Shown one piece after another: positions 1 to 10,265 of a DNA stretch of 64,000 bases. This DNA is from Candidatus Nitrosocosmicus franklandus. GTDB taxonomy: Archaea > Thermoproteota > Nitrososphaeria > Nitrososphaerales > Nitrososphaeraceae. The DNA is taken from the NCBI RefSeq assembly GCF_900696045.1, contig NZ_LR216287.1:1903854-1967853 (forward strand), written 5' to 3'. Numbering within the stretch: position 1 is the stretch's first letter; every line of letters starts with the position of its first letter. The notes under the pieces are model-generated. The model was not told the origin of the DNA and ran no database searches. It saw nothing but the letters and a program-made list of their open reading frames with translations. A program made the position numbers and the translations under genes.

Positions 1-1
1 T

Positions 2-1119
2 GAAACCAACATCTATCTAGAGATATCGAAAGATAATGGTACTACTTTTAGTAATCCAGTAAGAGTGAATGATAAGATTGGTGACGCAACAATGAATGCC
101 TGGACCAGTACAAAAATTGGACTAAGACCCAATAATGAAGTAAATGTATTGTGGCACGCTATAGACGATTCTAATAAAGATTTTGCTTATGGTACCAGTT
201 CTCTGAGATTTGCAAAATCAACAGATGGTGGGCAAACTTTTTCATTTGTAACTTCTCCCGGAAATAATACCGTTACCGAAAAGGCATTCTTTGATCTTGC
301 AGTGTCCAAAAACAATTCTGTTTATATTTCATACTTAGACAGTTTGTCGAATGTCACAGATTTTAGTATTAGCTATCCATCTGAAGTAAAACTATTACGA
401 TCTTCCGATGGAGGAAATTCCTTTGAAAATCCCGTAACTATTGATAAAACTGCATGTGATTGTTGCAAGACAGCTGCTTGACAGACAAAAATGGGGAAGT
501 TTACTTAATATGGAGACATGCTTCCCATATAAACAATCAAACGTATACAAATGGATCCAATCTATACAATTATGAAGGCAAGCTAGAAAAAGGTGTCATT
601 TATGAAGTTATACGTGACATTTATGTAACCCGTTCAAACGACTCTGGAAAGGCTCAAAATTTCTTGCCTGCAGTACGAGTTAACGCTGATAACTGGTACA
701 TGAATGGATGTCCTAGTGCAGGTCCTGATCTTGGATTTGATAGTAAGGGGGTACTGCATGTAGGCTGGGTTACAGGAGGTTGGGAAATGCCCGGTACCTA
801 CTATGCAAATCCTACTACTACAGATAGCAGCCTGAATTTCAGTGAACCCCTGCCTATTTTGGTAGATAACTGGATGCCTACGAGCGAAATCAATCTTGGC
901 GTCGATGGAAGAGATAATGTCTGGATGGCTACGACTGATGCTCGAGATGACAATTATTCCTATGCATTCCTCGCAGTTAAATCTGCTAACGGAGAATTGT
1001 TCAAAAATGGACAATTTGGGATCGGCCAAGATCCTGTCATATCGTCGGTAAAAACAATAACAGGAGTCGTCTGGAAGGATAATGACAATGTCAATCTAGC
1101 TATCTTGAAGCTACGGTAA
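2..1119 (+). pseudogene. Sialidase-like (BNR propeller) secreted protein, 5' partial and frameshifted
   Basis: The reading frame is open from the left edge, so the N-terminus lies outside the window. It runs to a stop at 479-481, and the same protein continues in another frame from about 470 to 1119. Alignment to the intact paralogue just downstream shows the break right after a CDCC motif that matches CECC there; one missing base near 470-478 explains it. BNR-type repeats (SxDGGxxF) are visible, as expected for sialidase-fold beta-propellers, but no sialidase activity can be claimed. A later GC pair (NGCPSAG) matches GGCVHVG in the paralogue. It is either a recent pseudogene or a sequencing error; the rest of the frame is well conserved. 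It lies upstream of a second propeller and a thioredoxin-CcdA gene. Confidence 0.75.
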
Positions 1120-1446
1120 ATTTTGATTAGTAAATCATCTCTATCCATATTTGAAATGTCAAAAATACAATAGCCTTTATCCTTTCTCTCTTACAATTGT
1201 GAAATCCAGCAATAGTTGATCTTTTTACCACTTATCACAAAAGTCGTCAACAGCTACTTTTGTATTGTTGATGTTATTACTGTTTATAAAAACCAAATCC
1301 ACAAATTTGAATATCTTGCTACAGAACAGTTATTAATGACCATAAAATAGTTGATTCTCTATATTAATACTAGCTCTTGTAGTTATGAAACTACAAAAGA
1401 AATAGTCTGTATTCATTTTGATTCATAAAGTTATGACATTCGAAGA
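1120..1446. other. Intergenic, A+T-rich
   Basis: No supportable gene. It presumably carries the terminator of the first propeller gene and the promoter of the second; several T-rich runs are present but no distinct hairpin was identified. Confidence 0.4.
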
Positions 1447-1488
1447 ATGTACAAGAATTCATATATATTTTCTTTGGACACTATCGAA

Positions 1489-2859
1489 ATGAAATTTTCT
1501 ATGGCTAAAGCTGCCTTACTGTCTACGTGCTTTATTCTGATACTGCTTTTAGGAGGAAGTCAAACGTCTCAAACATTTGCACAACAACAACAACCGCAAA
1601 CTAATGATACTACAAACGACTACGTGTCATTAATTGTTGATGGTGACGGTTCACATGGAGCCGATTTGTTTGTAGATCCAAATACCAATCAAATCTATGT
1701 TACGTATATAAAAACTGAGAATGATAGCTCAGATTTATACTTTACAAAAACCATTGATGAAAACTTTACACTTTCTGAACCTGTTAGGGTAAATGATAAA
1801 CCTGGAGATGTTATGTGGGATGGCAGAGTACCACCACAAATTGAAGTTACTGATAATGGTACTATCTATACACTATGGGTATCCTCAAAAGAGGCACCTG
1901 CATTTGCTCCACATGGGTTTAGAACGCTAAAGATGGCTTATTCGTTAGATGGTGGGGAGACATTTACACCTGCGGTCAATGTAACAAACAAAGACGATGC
2001 TACCCAAGCAAAGGCTTTTCAAACATTTGACATTGGAAATGATGGCAAGATATATGTTGGATCATTAAATTACGATGCTCAAATATTAGAAAATGGAACA
2101 ATTATTTCTACAGATGAAGAAAATGGGACCCAGGCTAGCATAGCTGTATCAACAGATGGCGGAAAGACTTTCAACCCCACACTAAATATAGACAAATTTG
2201 CTTGTGAATGTTGTAATGTAAATGTACTAGCTGCTTCTAGCGGTGATGTATATGTTTCATGGAGGGACAAATTTCCAGTTGCACCAAACACTAACCCACA
2301 AGTAGATCCTGTCGTAAGAGATATGGTTGTAGCACGTTCTTCTGATGGTGGTATGACCTTTGATTTACCAAATAAGATAGCAAATGATAGTTTTGTATTT
2401 GGTGGGTGCGTGCATGTAGGAGCACCAATGGTAGAAGACAGTAAAGGTAACATACATGTAGTCTGGTATACGGGAGCCGAAGATCATCCTGGAATCTACT
2501 ACGCATATTCTACTGATAAGGCTGCATCTTTTAGTAAACCACTTCCGGTATTAACCGGAGACTGGGTACCTCCTCTACGATCCGATATAGCCGTGGATAA
2601 CGAAGACAACATTTGGATTACTTGGGAGGACTCATTTGGACTAACTGCACTGGATGAAAAATGGGTATTTGAAAATACATCCGCGATGATACATTTGGGA
2701 AAAATTGAAAATGGTACTTTAGTTAATTATCCGCCAGTCAATTCTGAGAACGGTCGTGAGCCTTCCATCGGCACGGGCAATAATTTAGTTGCCGTACTTT
2801 GGAACGGTGACGATTCAGTCAATATGTCGATACTGAGACCAGATGAACTAACGAGTTAA
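1489..2859 (+). CDS. Secreted sialidase-like BNR-repeat propeller protein with CxCC motif
   Basis: A protein of about 456 aa with a clear N-terminal signal peptide: MKFSMAK, then a hydrophobic stretch ending in QTFAQ, followed by a Q-rich linker. I prefer the ATG at 1489 to the one at 1447, because the charge and hydrophobic pattern of the signal starts there. The body has repeated Asp-box-like motifs (SxDGGxxF) typical of BNR/sialidase propellers. A CECC cluster (nucleotides 2203-2214) and a later GGC are conserved in the neighbouring paralogue, suggesting a metal site or disulfide. The stop is 34 bp from the next gene, a thioredoxin-CcdA fusion, so co-transcription is likely. The family is often labelled exo-sialidase; the substrate and activity are unknown. 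Confidence 0.8.
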   Translation: MKFSMAKAALLSTCFILILLLGGSQTSQTFAQQQQPQTNDTTNDYVSLIVDGDGSHGADLFVDPNTNQIYVTYIKTENDSSDLYFTKTIDENFTLSEPVRVNDKPGDVMWDGRVPPQIEVTDNGTIYTLWVSSKEAPAFAPHGFRTLKMAYSLDGGETFTPAVNVTNKDDATQAKAFQTFDIGNDGKIYVGSLNYDAQILENGTIISTDEENGTQASIAVSTDGGKTFNPTLNIDKFACECCNVNVLAASSGDVYVSWRDKFPVAPNTNPQVDPVVRDMVVARSSDGGMTFDLPNKIANDSFVFGGCVHVGAPMVEDSKGNIHVVWYTGAEDHPGIYYAYSTDKAASFSKPLPVLTGDWVPPLRSDIAVDNEDNIWITWEDSFGLTALDEKWVFENTSAMIHLGKIENGTLVNYPPVNSENGREPSIGTGNNLVAVLWNGDDSVNMSILRPDELTS

Positions 2860-2893
2860 ATCCATTGGAGATGAAAAAGGGAAATATAGACAA

Positions 2894-4477
2894 ATGACTC
2901 TCTCAATTCTTTCTTTTTATTCATTAATTACCTTCTTTTCTTTTATGTTGCTTTTGAACACAAACACTTTGAATGCAGATGAAAATGAAGTCGTAAATTT
3001 AATTGCATTTGGCCAAACTACGGCATCAACACAAGCTGATGATAATAATCAACCTAATCAAGCTATTCCAAAGGAACGTATAAAAGGATATGAAGCTTTG
3101 TCTTTAGAAAACGGAAAACCCATTACAATATCAAATGTTACTGGCAAAGTGATAATATTGAATTCGTGGGCCACATGGTGTATCCCTTGCAGAGAAGAAA
3201 TGCCAGGACTACAACAGCTATATGAAGAATATAAGGGCAGCGGTCTAGAAATCATTGGTGTAAGCGTTGATAGTTTTGGAATGGAAAATAGGATTAAACT
3301 CTTTACTGAGCAAATGGGTATAACATATCCGATTTGGCATGATCCAAATGACTTCTTTACTAGGACATTCAAAGCTATTGGAGTACCAGAATCGTATTTA
3401 ATCGATGGTAATGGGAACCTATATCATCAATGGAAAGGTCAATTCAATCCTATATCTGATAACACAAAAGCTTTGGTAGAAGATGCGCTTTCAAAAGTAG
3501 CTCCAACATTTACATCATCAAGGACAATTTCTAGTTCAACTAATTCTACTACAGATCTTGGTTCATCAGGTTCTACCAGTATTGAAAGATCTACTTCTGT
3601 CGAAAGTGACATTACCACAATAGGGATACCCGTAGCATTCGCTGCTGGTCTATTGAGTTTTCTGTCGCCATGTATTTTACCGATAATTCCAAGCTTTGTT
3701 GCCTTCATTACGGGTATGAGTTCTGACGAGTTGTTGAATAGGAACAATAAGAAAAGAAATGAAGGAAGCTCATCAAGAGTAGGTGAATCTTATGACAGTT
3801 TGGGTTCTGATATTCACAACAGGATTGATTCAAAGACCGCTTCATCTGGTGTAGGAGAAGAATTAGAAAAACAAGAATCCGTTCACAAGAGGACATCCAT
3901 AAAGTCAACTACCTTTCTAAGAGGATGCTTGTTTATTCTTGGATTCTCCTTGGTTTTTGTAGCTTTAGGAGCTTCCATTACGGCAATCGGATCTGCATTT
4001 CACGAGTATAGCCGATGGATTGAAATCATAGGTGGAATTATGATTATATTATTTGGACTTAATCTTCTTGGGATTTTAAAGATACCTGGAACTCAAAGGG
4101 ATCGAGGATACAAATTCACAAAGAGACCTGCTGGACACATTGGCTCTTTGTTAATAGGAATGGGATTTGGAGCAGGCTGGACTCCGTGTATTGGGCCGAT
4201 ACTTGCTAGTATATTGACGATTGCAGCTGTAACTACATCAATGTACGAAGGAATACTGCTGTTGACTGTCTATTCAGCCGGATTGGCTATTCCATTTCTA
4301 ATATCCGCACTAGCAATTGACAAATATCTCGTGACTTACAAGAAATTAACTAAGTATATGCCATGGATTCACAGGATAAGCGTTGCGCTCTTAATAATTA
4401 TGGGGATTCTATTACTCTCTGGATATCTAACTCTGGTCACAACCTCTTTGGCAGGAACATTTCCAATGTTAGGTTAG
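2894..4477 (+). CDS. TlpA/ResA-type thioredoxin fused to CcdA (DsbD-like) membrane thiol transporter
   Basis: A 527-aa two-module protein. After an N-terminal membrane/signal segment there is a thioredoxin domain (about residues 65-200) with the redox motif WCIPC (Cys96/Cys99) in a TlpA/ResA-like context. A Ser/Thr-rich linker leads to a CcdA/DsbD-gamma membrane domain with the paired cysteines SPC (Cys260) and TPC (Cys432). A long hydrophilic insert (about 275-335) separates the first helices from the rest. CcdA moves electrons from cytoplasmic thioredoxin across the membrane, and ResA-type domains reduce apocytochrome or other extracytoplasmic thiols. Having donor and acceptor in one chain implies direct hand-over. 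It is probably in an operon with the CxCC propeller, which is a plausible but unproven substrate. Confidence 0.9.
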   Translation: MTLSILSFYSLITFFSFMLLLNTNTLNADENEVVNLIAFGQTTASTQADDNNQPNQAIPKERIKGYEALSLENGKPITISNVTGKVIILNSWATWCIPCREEMPGLQQLYEEYKGSGLEIIGVSVDSFGMENRIKLFTEQMGITYPIWHDPNDFFTRTFKAIGVPESYLIDGNGNLYHQWKGQFNPISDNTKALVEDALSKVAPTFTSSRTISSSTNSTTDLGSSGSTSIERSTSVESDITTIGIPVAFAAGLLSFLSPCILPIIPSFVAFITGMSSDELLNRNNKKRNEGSSSRVGESYDSLGSDIHNRIDSKTASSGVGEELEKQESVHKRTSIKSTTFLRGCLFILGFSLVFVALGASITAIGSAFHEYSRWIEIIGGIMIILFGLNLLGILKIPGTQRDRGYKFTKRPAGHIGSLLIGMGFGAGWTPCIGPILASILTIAAVTTSMYEGILLLTVYSAGLAIPFLISALAIDKYLVTYKKLTKYMPWIHRISVALLIIMGILLLSGYLTLVTTSLAGTFPMLG

Positions 4478-4972
4478 GTTAGAAAATTTACTAACTATAT
4501 TTCATTCAACTCCATTGTTGGCTCGCACGACATAAAGGAATATAATTGAATTTGGTTATTCTTTTATCATATCCTTATCTCTATAGTTTTGATAATCTAT
4601 TTCAAAAGCATTTGTTCTAGGTTTGTACTTTAGACCATATACAAAAATATTCTGATCAACAATTGTAATTCGAATATATGATATATCAAAAGAAGAGATA
4701 TCAAACGGACCCGGTCGGTTTAGTATAGATATATTACGAGTCCGATTTGTCAAGTAGGTTGCTTTAAACTGGTTGTAATATTCTGTATTATTAATTGACA
4801 TAGGTAATCGATCATCTAAAAAACAACTGCAAATATTTATTCGGAATCATGTTTAAGATGTGATAAAATTTCTATTAGTTTGTGCATAGGTTATTTTTTA
4901 GATTCTTATCATTATATTTAACACGGGATCAATCGAATTCGTTGTATTATATTATAATAGTTTCTAGATTAT
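4478..4972. other. Intergenic carrying the left att-like repeat
   Basis: No convincing gene. An 81-codon minus frame (4556-4801) spans the repeat and is probably fortuitous. The stretch contains the left copy of the direct repeat listed separately and the likely promoter of the gene that starts at 4973. Confidence 0.4.
4692..4720 (-). repeat. Left att-like direct repeat of element A (tRNA 3'-end derived)
   Basis: The sequence starting GAAGAGATATCAAACGG and continuing with ACCCGGTCGG matches 26 of 29 positions with 18800-18828 in the same orientation. Read on the minus strand, the second half resembles a tRNA acceptor 3' strand. No tRNA body is present here, as expected for the copied 3' end left by a tRNA-targeting integrase. 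Confidence 0.6.
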
Positions 4973-5404
4973 GTGAAAAATATGGTCGACGATGTCGATG
5001 ACAAACGAAAAACTGATCGCTCACAGCAGTATCTTGCAAACGAAAGGACATTTCTATCGTGGGTAAGGACTAGTATTGCGCTGATAGGCCTTGGATTCAT
5101 AATATCCAAATTTGGTTACTTTTTGACAGAATTTCGAATTATAATTTATCGATATTCAGTAGACTAGCCTGAATTAAATCCATACCAAATCCCATCTTCA
5201 ATCGATCAATTATCTAATTGGATTGGAATCGCTACTATATCTTTAGCGATTGTATTGATATTGTTTGCATTGAAGAACTATCTCATTACACACAAATCAA
5301 TAAAGACGCAAACCTACTTACCAAATCTTACGTTAATTTATTTTACAACTGCAATAATTATACTTTTGAGCATATTTGTTTTTATATATCTATTACTTGT
5401 TTAG
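4973..5404 (+). pseudogene. DUF202 (YidH-like) small membrane protein, interrupted by an in-frame TAG
   Basis: The frame starts at GTG 4973 (or ATG 4982) and has the DUF202 signature [17 protein letters not shown] followed by a hydrophobic helix, then meets TAG at 5165-5167. The same frame, with no shift, continues past the stop into two more hydrophobic segments (from WIGIATISLAIVLIL near 5219 to IIILLSIFVFIYLLL) and ends at TAG 5402-5404. The three-helix layout and total length of about 143 codons fit the family, so one amber codon splits an otherwise complete gene. It is a recent nonsense mutation or read-through. Family function is not established. It would be cargo of element A if the border at 4.7 kb is right. 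Confidence 0.75.
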
Positions 5405-5481
5405 TTCAGGCCATCTCACAATTCATTTATTTTTCTGCAAGATCCATTTTTATATACTTTGCATTTGGATCGAAACCGTGT

Positions 5482-6348
5482 ATGTCAACTTTTGATCCCA
5501 ATCAGTTTAAGGAAGGTCAACGTCAAGGTTGGAATAATGTAGCAGATGGATGGCTAAAGTGGTGGAATATAACCGAGACAGCAGGTAAAAGTCTCACTAA
5601 ACGGTTGATAGAACTTGCAGGGATAAAACAAGGTTCAAAGATTCTTGATATAGCCACTGGTATAGGAGAACCATCTATAACAGCAGCACAACTAGTAGGG
5701 GAAAATGGACATGTATTGGCCATAGATATATCCCCTCAAATGCTGGCAGTTGCAAAACAGAGGTCTATATCTATGGGTTTACAAGATGTGATGGATTTCA
5801 GGGAAGGGGATGCAGAAACTATTAACTTGCCATCTTCCACCTTTGACGCAGCTCTCTGTAGATTTGGCCTCATGTTTTTACCTAACGTCAAAGCAGGATT
5901 ATCAAACATTCACAATTCATTGGTAAATGACGGAATATTTGCTGCAGCGGTTTGGGCTTCTCCTGATAAGGTTCCGTTTATTTCACTACCTTTTAATGTA
6001 TTATTGAAGGAAACTAACAGCCCGCCACCTCCAATGAATGCACCTGGTCCTTTCAGTCTATCTGATGAAAAATTACTAAAAGAATATATTAACAGCTCGG
6101 GATTCAAAGATGTTACTATTGAAAGACAGGATATGATCTTTAACTTCAAGTCAGCAGAAGAATTTACAAATTTTGTATGTGAAACAGCGTCTCCAGTTCA
6201 GGTAATACTATCCAAGCAATCAGAAGAAAGAAGAAAAAAGTTACTGCAAGCTATAACTGAAGCAGCAGTAAATAGCAATGTTGATAAAAATTCAGGTTCA
6301 ATAAGTTTTAGTAACGAAGTCATATGTATTGTAGGAACAAAACAATAG
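5482..6348 (+). CDS. Class I SAM-dependent methyltransferase (UbiE/COQ5-like)
   Basis: A 288-aa protein read from the ATG at 5482 (MSTFDPNQFKEGQ). The frame is open further upstream, but that part overlaps the coding sequence of the broken DUF202 gene in another frame and looks non-coding. Motif I is ILDIATGIGEPS, followed by an acidic strand end (LAIDIS) and the motif GDAETINLP, all typical of UbiE-type Rossmann methyltransferases. The motif FRFGLMF-like segment after it (CRFGLMFLPN) fits the post-motif strand. Substrate unknown; small-molecule methylation is typical. It follows the DUF202 pseudogene by 77 bp. Confidence 0.85.
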   Translation: MSTFDPNQFKEGQRQGWNNVADGWLKWWNITETAGKSLTKRLIELAGIKQGSKILDIATGIGEPSITAAQLVGENGHVLAIDISPQMLAVAKQRSISMGLQDVMDFREGDAETINLPSSTFDAALCRFGLMFLPNVKAGLSNIHNSLVNDGIFAAAVWASPDKVPFISLPFNVLLKETNSPPPPMNAPGPFSLSDEKLLKEYINSSGFKDVTIERQDMIFNFKSAEEFTNFVCETASPVQVILSKQSEERRKKLLQAITEAAVNSNVDKNSGSISFSNEVICIVGTKQ

Positions 6349-7001
6349 CAAATAACATTGGAGGATAATTTAATACAAGAAATTAGTCAGAGTAAAAATA
6401 TGTTCTTCTAGATATGTTCTTATCAAAGGATCGATTAACGTATTCCATAGATTCGTTTTCAGTCAACTGATTCATCTCACAATTTATAACAAGCATTGCT
6501 AGTATCAGTTTTTTCTTCTCACTGAATTGAGGCACACTACAATAAAAAAAAGAACAAGATATAAATTTTGACTCTTGATCTTAGTATACAAATCTGTGTT
6601 TCTGTTCTTCAGTATATCAAGTCTCATTGGATATGTTCCTTTACGCAATGCAGTATTTAATGACAACTTTATTAAATAATTTGGGTTGAAATCGAGTCTT
6701 CTTATTTTATTGCATTTTGACAATCATTCTGCTAATACACTATAAGTATAAGTCATTCTTTTGATGTTCATTAAATACGGAGACAAAATCAAATAATAGA
6801 GCTTGTTTCCACTACAAAAGCAGATCATCTTTGATCTTTCTAGAGCAAAATATCACTTTTGGATCACTAATGTACTTTATAAACTAAGATCTGTACAGTT
6901 TTTGTAAATTACTGCTATATTTTAGATATATTTATCAATATAATGTAATTATCCTAGCTAATTAAACAAAAGTTTTATTTAACCAACTCATCAAATTATT
7001 A
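6349..7001. other. Intergenic, A+T-rich
   Basis: About 650 bases without a supportable gene. A 72-codon minus frame (6505-6723) has no recognisable features and I leave it out. The last 100 bases are very A+T-rich and should hold the promoter of the large gene starting at 7002. Confidence 0.4.
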
Positions 7002-10000
7002 TTGAAGTCAATAAATACCACTTCAGATGAATTATTTAGATTTTTTGTAAGAAGAATGCCTGAGAAACATATTTCTAATAAAATGAAAAAATTAGTATTA
7101 GAACCTTATATTCAGGAGTTATCTATTCCAATTATAAGAGTAAACGATGAAAATAAAGTTAATAATCAAAGAATAATAAATCAGATTACAAAATTAGAAG
7201 ACGACATTATAGAAGATTTTGTTCAAGATAAAGATATTGCAACACAAATTGACAATCATAAAAACTTTAGAGAGAAAATAAAAGCTAATATGGATCAAAG
7301 AATTGATAGAGTAAATACAATAATAGACCATTTTATAAAATCCGAAAAATTTGTATCAGATTTGCAAAAATTAAAAGTAAAAGAAATAGAGAACTTTGTA
7401 TCTTGGATCATTTCCAATATCAATAGTGATATCTCCAATAGTAAAAAATTAGAAATAGATGACTACAAAAAAAAGATTACTGAAATATTCTCTAGATCAG
7501 TTGAGGATTTTATAAACTCTGAAGAATTTCAACAAGATAAATCTAGTATCTATAACAGCATTTTATCATCTAGTTTTATCGATTCGGCTAGTTCGACCTT
7601 AAGAGACAACCTTTTTATGTTAGCAAAAATCATAAATTTTATAGAACAGATAGGAAAAGGTGATCCATTACTAATATCCGAAAAGGGATTGGAAAATCCA
7701 TTAGATATAGAGATTGTATTTCCTACAAAAATTTTTGATGATGGTAATGATTCAAACATAGTCAGCCAGTATCAGGATTTTGAAGATTTTATTGTAGAAA
7801 AAATAAATGTAAAGGCACAGGTTAAAAAATTACGGGATTTAAAACATACGAGAAAATCATTGTCAAACATTGAAGATAATCAATTAAAGTTAATAAGTTC
7901 AAAACAACAACAACCAAACAAAGATTCAAAAATAACAGCGACAGTTGATAGAGATTCAAATTTGACAGCAAATATAGTAGATGAAGAAGATGAGGAGGAG
8001 GAGAAAATAGGAGGAGAATTGGATTTGGTTCTAACAGAGGAAACAATAAAAAATTTGGATGATGTTTCTAAAAATACATTAAAAGAAGAAAACATTCCGT
8101 TTACCAATTTTTCTATGACTACCACTAGCTCCAAAATAGGAAAAAGAGTAAAGGAAGTTAATCGTATACTCTATCCTAAAATAGGAAAAGAAATTTTCAA
8201 AGATCCAGATGATATACTTGAATCCATCAATAAGGATGTATTAAATCGAAAAGTAGTAGCAAAACCAATAGGTCATTCTTTGAATTTAGATCAGCTAACG
8301 GCAGATTTAGATACCATACAGAAATTCCCAAAGTTTGTATCTGGAATAGGTGATTTAAAGAAGGTCAAGGATAAAATAGTCAGATATACTTATGGAGAAA
8401 TAGCCCACGTAGAGAATATTTTAACAGGTGAATTAAAAGAAAGAGTGCATAAAAAACTTACCAAGACAGAAGAAACTATAACAGTTGAAGAAAAAACAAC
8501 AGAGGACATTACAAACCATCTTGAATCAACTGAAAGATTTGAATTAAAAAAAACATCAAATGAAGTAATAGAAACAGAAAATAAAATTGATTTTGGAGTA
8601 AAAATTACTGCGGGATATGGACCATTCTTTGAAGCAACATCATATTTTGATATGGGAATAGGAACCTCTACAAAGGAATCTAACGATTTATCATCTACTT
8701 ATTCTAAAAATGTCATTGATAAGAGCATCTCAAAAATTCAACGAGTGATGTCAGAAAAAAGAGTTACAACAATAACTCAACAAATTGAAGAGATCAATAC
8801 TCATAAACTTGACAATACGACAAGAGACTTTAATGTACATGGTGTTTATCAATGGTTGGATAAAATCTACTGCGGTGAGTTATATGTTTATGATAAACGC
8901 TTATTGTTGGAGTTTATAATACCTGAACCCGCAAGGTTTTATAAGGCGATATTTAGACAAAATAAAATTCAAGCTATCGATTTAATGAACAGTAACATAA
9001 TTATCCCTCCAAAACCAGAAGAATTTCTCACACTAGCAGAGTACGAAGAAGACAACAAACCCAAAATCATAACACCAGAAGATATTACTGAAGATAGTTA
9101 TATGACATATGCTTCTTGGTATGATGCAGAGGTGAGCCCACCTCCTTCAAAATACATTTGGCTTGCTGAAACATTTAAACAAGATGAATTTATAAAAACA
9201 AAAGAAACAGATACAGAAAGTGTATCTAGCTACGTAGCAGAGAGAAAGGTACCAATTCCAGAAGGATATAAAAGGATAGCATGGTGGTACGAATCTGAGG
9301 GAAATTCGCTTGATGAAAATAAAGATTTTGATGTCCGCCTGAGACCAAAATTTTCTCAAGGTGACGAAGTAGAAGGGACAGTCGGAATTATAATCGATAC
9401 TCGTCACTATCTCTCCTATGCGGTTGTAGTAAATATACGATTAAAAAGAACGGATAATTTATTTGATAAATGGCAGTATAATACCTGGCTTAAGATTCAT
9501 GAAGCCTATTTGAATAAAATGGCGTTATATGAATCGAAAATGTCCGAAAAGGCAATTGCGGAAGGAATCGAGATAGTTGGAAATAATCCGTTATTTAATC
9601 GAGAAACTGAAAAGGTGGAGTTAAAGAAGTCCGCAATAATGATACTTACAGAGAACCATCTTGTAACAGATGGTGCATATTACAAAAACAAAGTTGGGGA
9701 CTATAAATATCCCTACCTAAATTTTAAGACAGCAGAAAAACTGGGTAAGCAGATTCAGTTCTTTGAACAGTCAGTAGAATGGCATAACATACTATATATT
9801 TTTTATTCATATTTTTGGGGAAAACATAAATACTGGGTAGAAAATCTGTTTCGTAATGACGTAGATCCACTTTTTAATAATTTCTTAAAAGCAGGAGCAG
9901 CAAGAGTGGTCGTCCCAGTAAGGCCAGGGTTTGAAAAAGCCATTTTATATTTTCTAAAAACAAAAATAATCTGGGAAGGAAAAGATGTTCCCGTTATTAA

Positions 10001-10211
10001 TGAACCTATGTACTTGGATATAGTAGAAGAGATGAAAGAAAAACTCGATGTGCTAAACTATGATGGAATACTTCAGGATTCTTGGGAGTATAAAGTTCCT
10101 ACGTCTTTAGTATATCTTAGAAATAATGATCTTAGTGACAGTGAAGATAATCTTCCAAGCTGGCAAGGATGCAATGATATGGATAATAACATACCAGAAC
10201 CAGAGGGATAA
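7002..10211 (+). CDS. Large uncharacterised protein (1069 aa), convergent with a calpain-like protease
   Basis: I do not recognise this protein. Its start is TTG 7002 or ATG 7056 (MPEKHISNKMKK). There is no signal peptide and no clear transmembrane helix. The N-terminal ~450 residues are highly charged, Lys/Glu/Ile/Asn-rich and likely helical, with an acidic run (DEEDEEEEK, about residues 328-336). A middle segment is rich in Thr and Glu (about 480-590). The C-terminal 400 residues are more globular, with many Trp and Tyr, and include a conserved-looking segment GAARVVVPVRPGF. Codon use is extremely A+T-rich. It sits inside putative element A, with its 3' end 54 bp from the end of the calpain-like gene. 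Functional coupling with that protease is only an inference from position. Confidence 0.8.
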   Translation: MKSINTTSDELFRFFVRRMPEKHISNKMKKLVLEPYIQELSIPIIRVNDENKVNNQRIINQITKLEDDIIEDFVQDKDIATQIDNHKNFREKIKANMDQRIDRVNTIIDHFIKSEKFVSDLQKLKVKEIENFVSWIISNINSDISNSKKLEIDDYKKKITEIFSRSVEDFINSEEFQQDKSSIYNSILSSSFIDSASSTLRDNLFMLAKIINFIEQIGKGDPLLISEKGLENPLDIEIVFPTKIFDDGNDSNIVSQYQDFEDFIVEKINVKAQVKKLRDLKHTRKSLSNIEDNQLKLISSKQQQPNKDSKITATVDRDSNLTANIVDEEDEEEEKIGGELDLVLTEETIKNLDDVSKNTLKEENIPFTNFSMTTTSSKIGKRVKEVNRILYPKIGKEIFKDPDDILESINKDVLNRKVVAKPIGHSLNLDQLTADLDTIQKFPKFVSGIGDLKKVKDKIVRYTYGEIAHVENILTGELKERVHKKLTKTEETITVEEKTTEDITNHLESTERFELKKTSNEVIETENKIDFGVKITAGYGPFFEATSYFDMGIGTSTKESNDLSSTYSKNVIDKSISKIQRVMSEKRVTTITQQIEEINTHKLDNTTRDFNVHGVYQWLDKIYCGELYVYDKRLLLEFIIPEPARFYKAIFRQNKIQAIDLMNSNIIIPPKPEEFLTLAEYEEDNKPKIITPEDITEDSYMTYASWYDAEVSPPPSKYIWLAETFKQDEFIKTKETDTESVSSYVAERKVPIPEGYKRIAWWYESEGNSLDENKDFDVRLRPKFSQGDEVEGTVGIIIDTRHYLSYAVVVNIRLKRTDNLFDKWQYNTWLKIHEAYLNKMALYESKMSEKAIAEGIEIVGNNPLFNRETEKVELKKSAIMILTENHLVTDGAYYKNKVGDYKYPYLNFKTAEKLGKQIQFFEQSVEWHNILYIFYSYFWGKHKYWVENLFRNDVDPLFNNFLKAGAARVVVPVRPGFEKAILYFLKTKIIWEGKDVPVINEPMYLDIVEEMKEKLDVLNYDGILQDSWEYKVPTSLVYLRNNDLSDSEDNLPSWQGCNDMDNNIPEPEG

Positions 10212-10265
10212 ATTTTGGTAAGTAATGCTTTTATTCATTGCTACTGGTGAAATTGATTGACAAAG

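Noticed and set aside
4556-4801. 81-codon minus frame over the left att repeat
   Set aside because: No family pattern, and it reads through the repeat, which is explained as a tRNA-derived border.
5218-5481. N-terminal extension of the methyltransferase frame
   Set aside because: This part overlaps, in another frame, the real C-terminal coding sequence of the DUF202 gene and is not methyltransferase-like.
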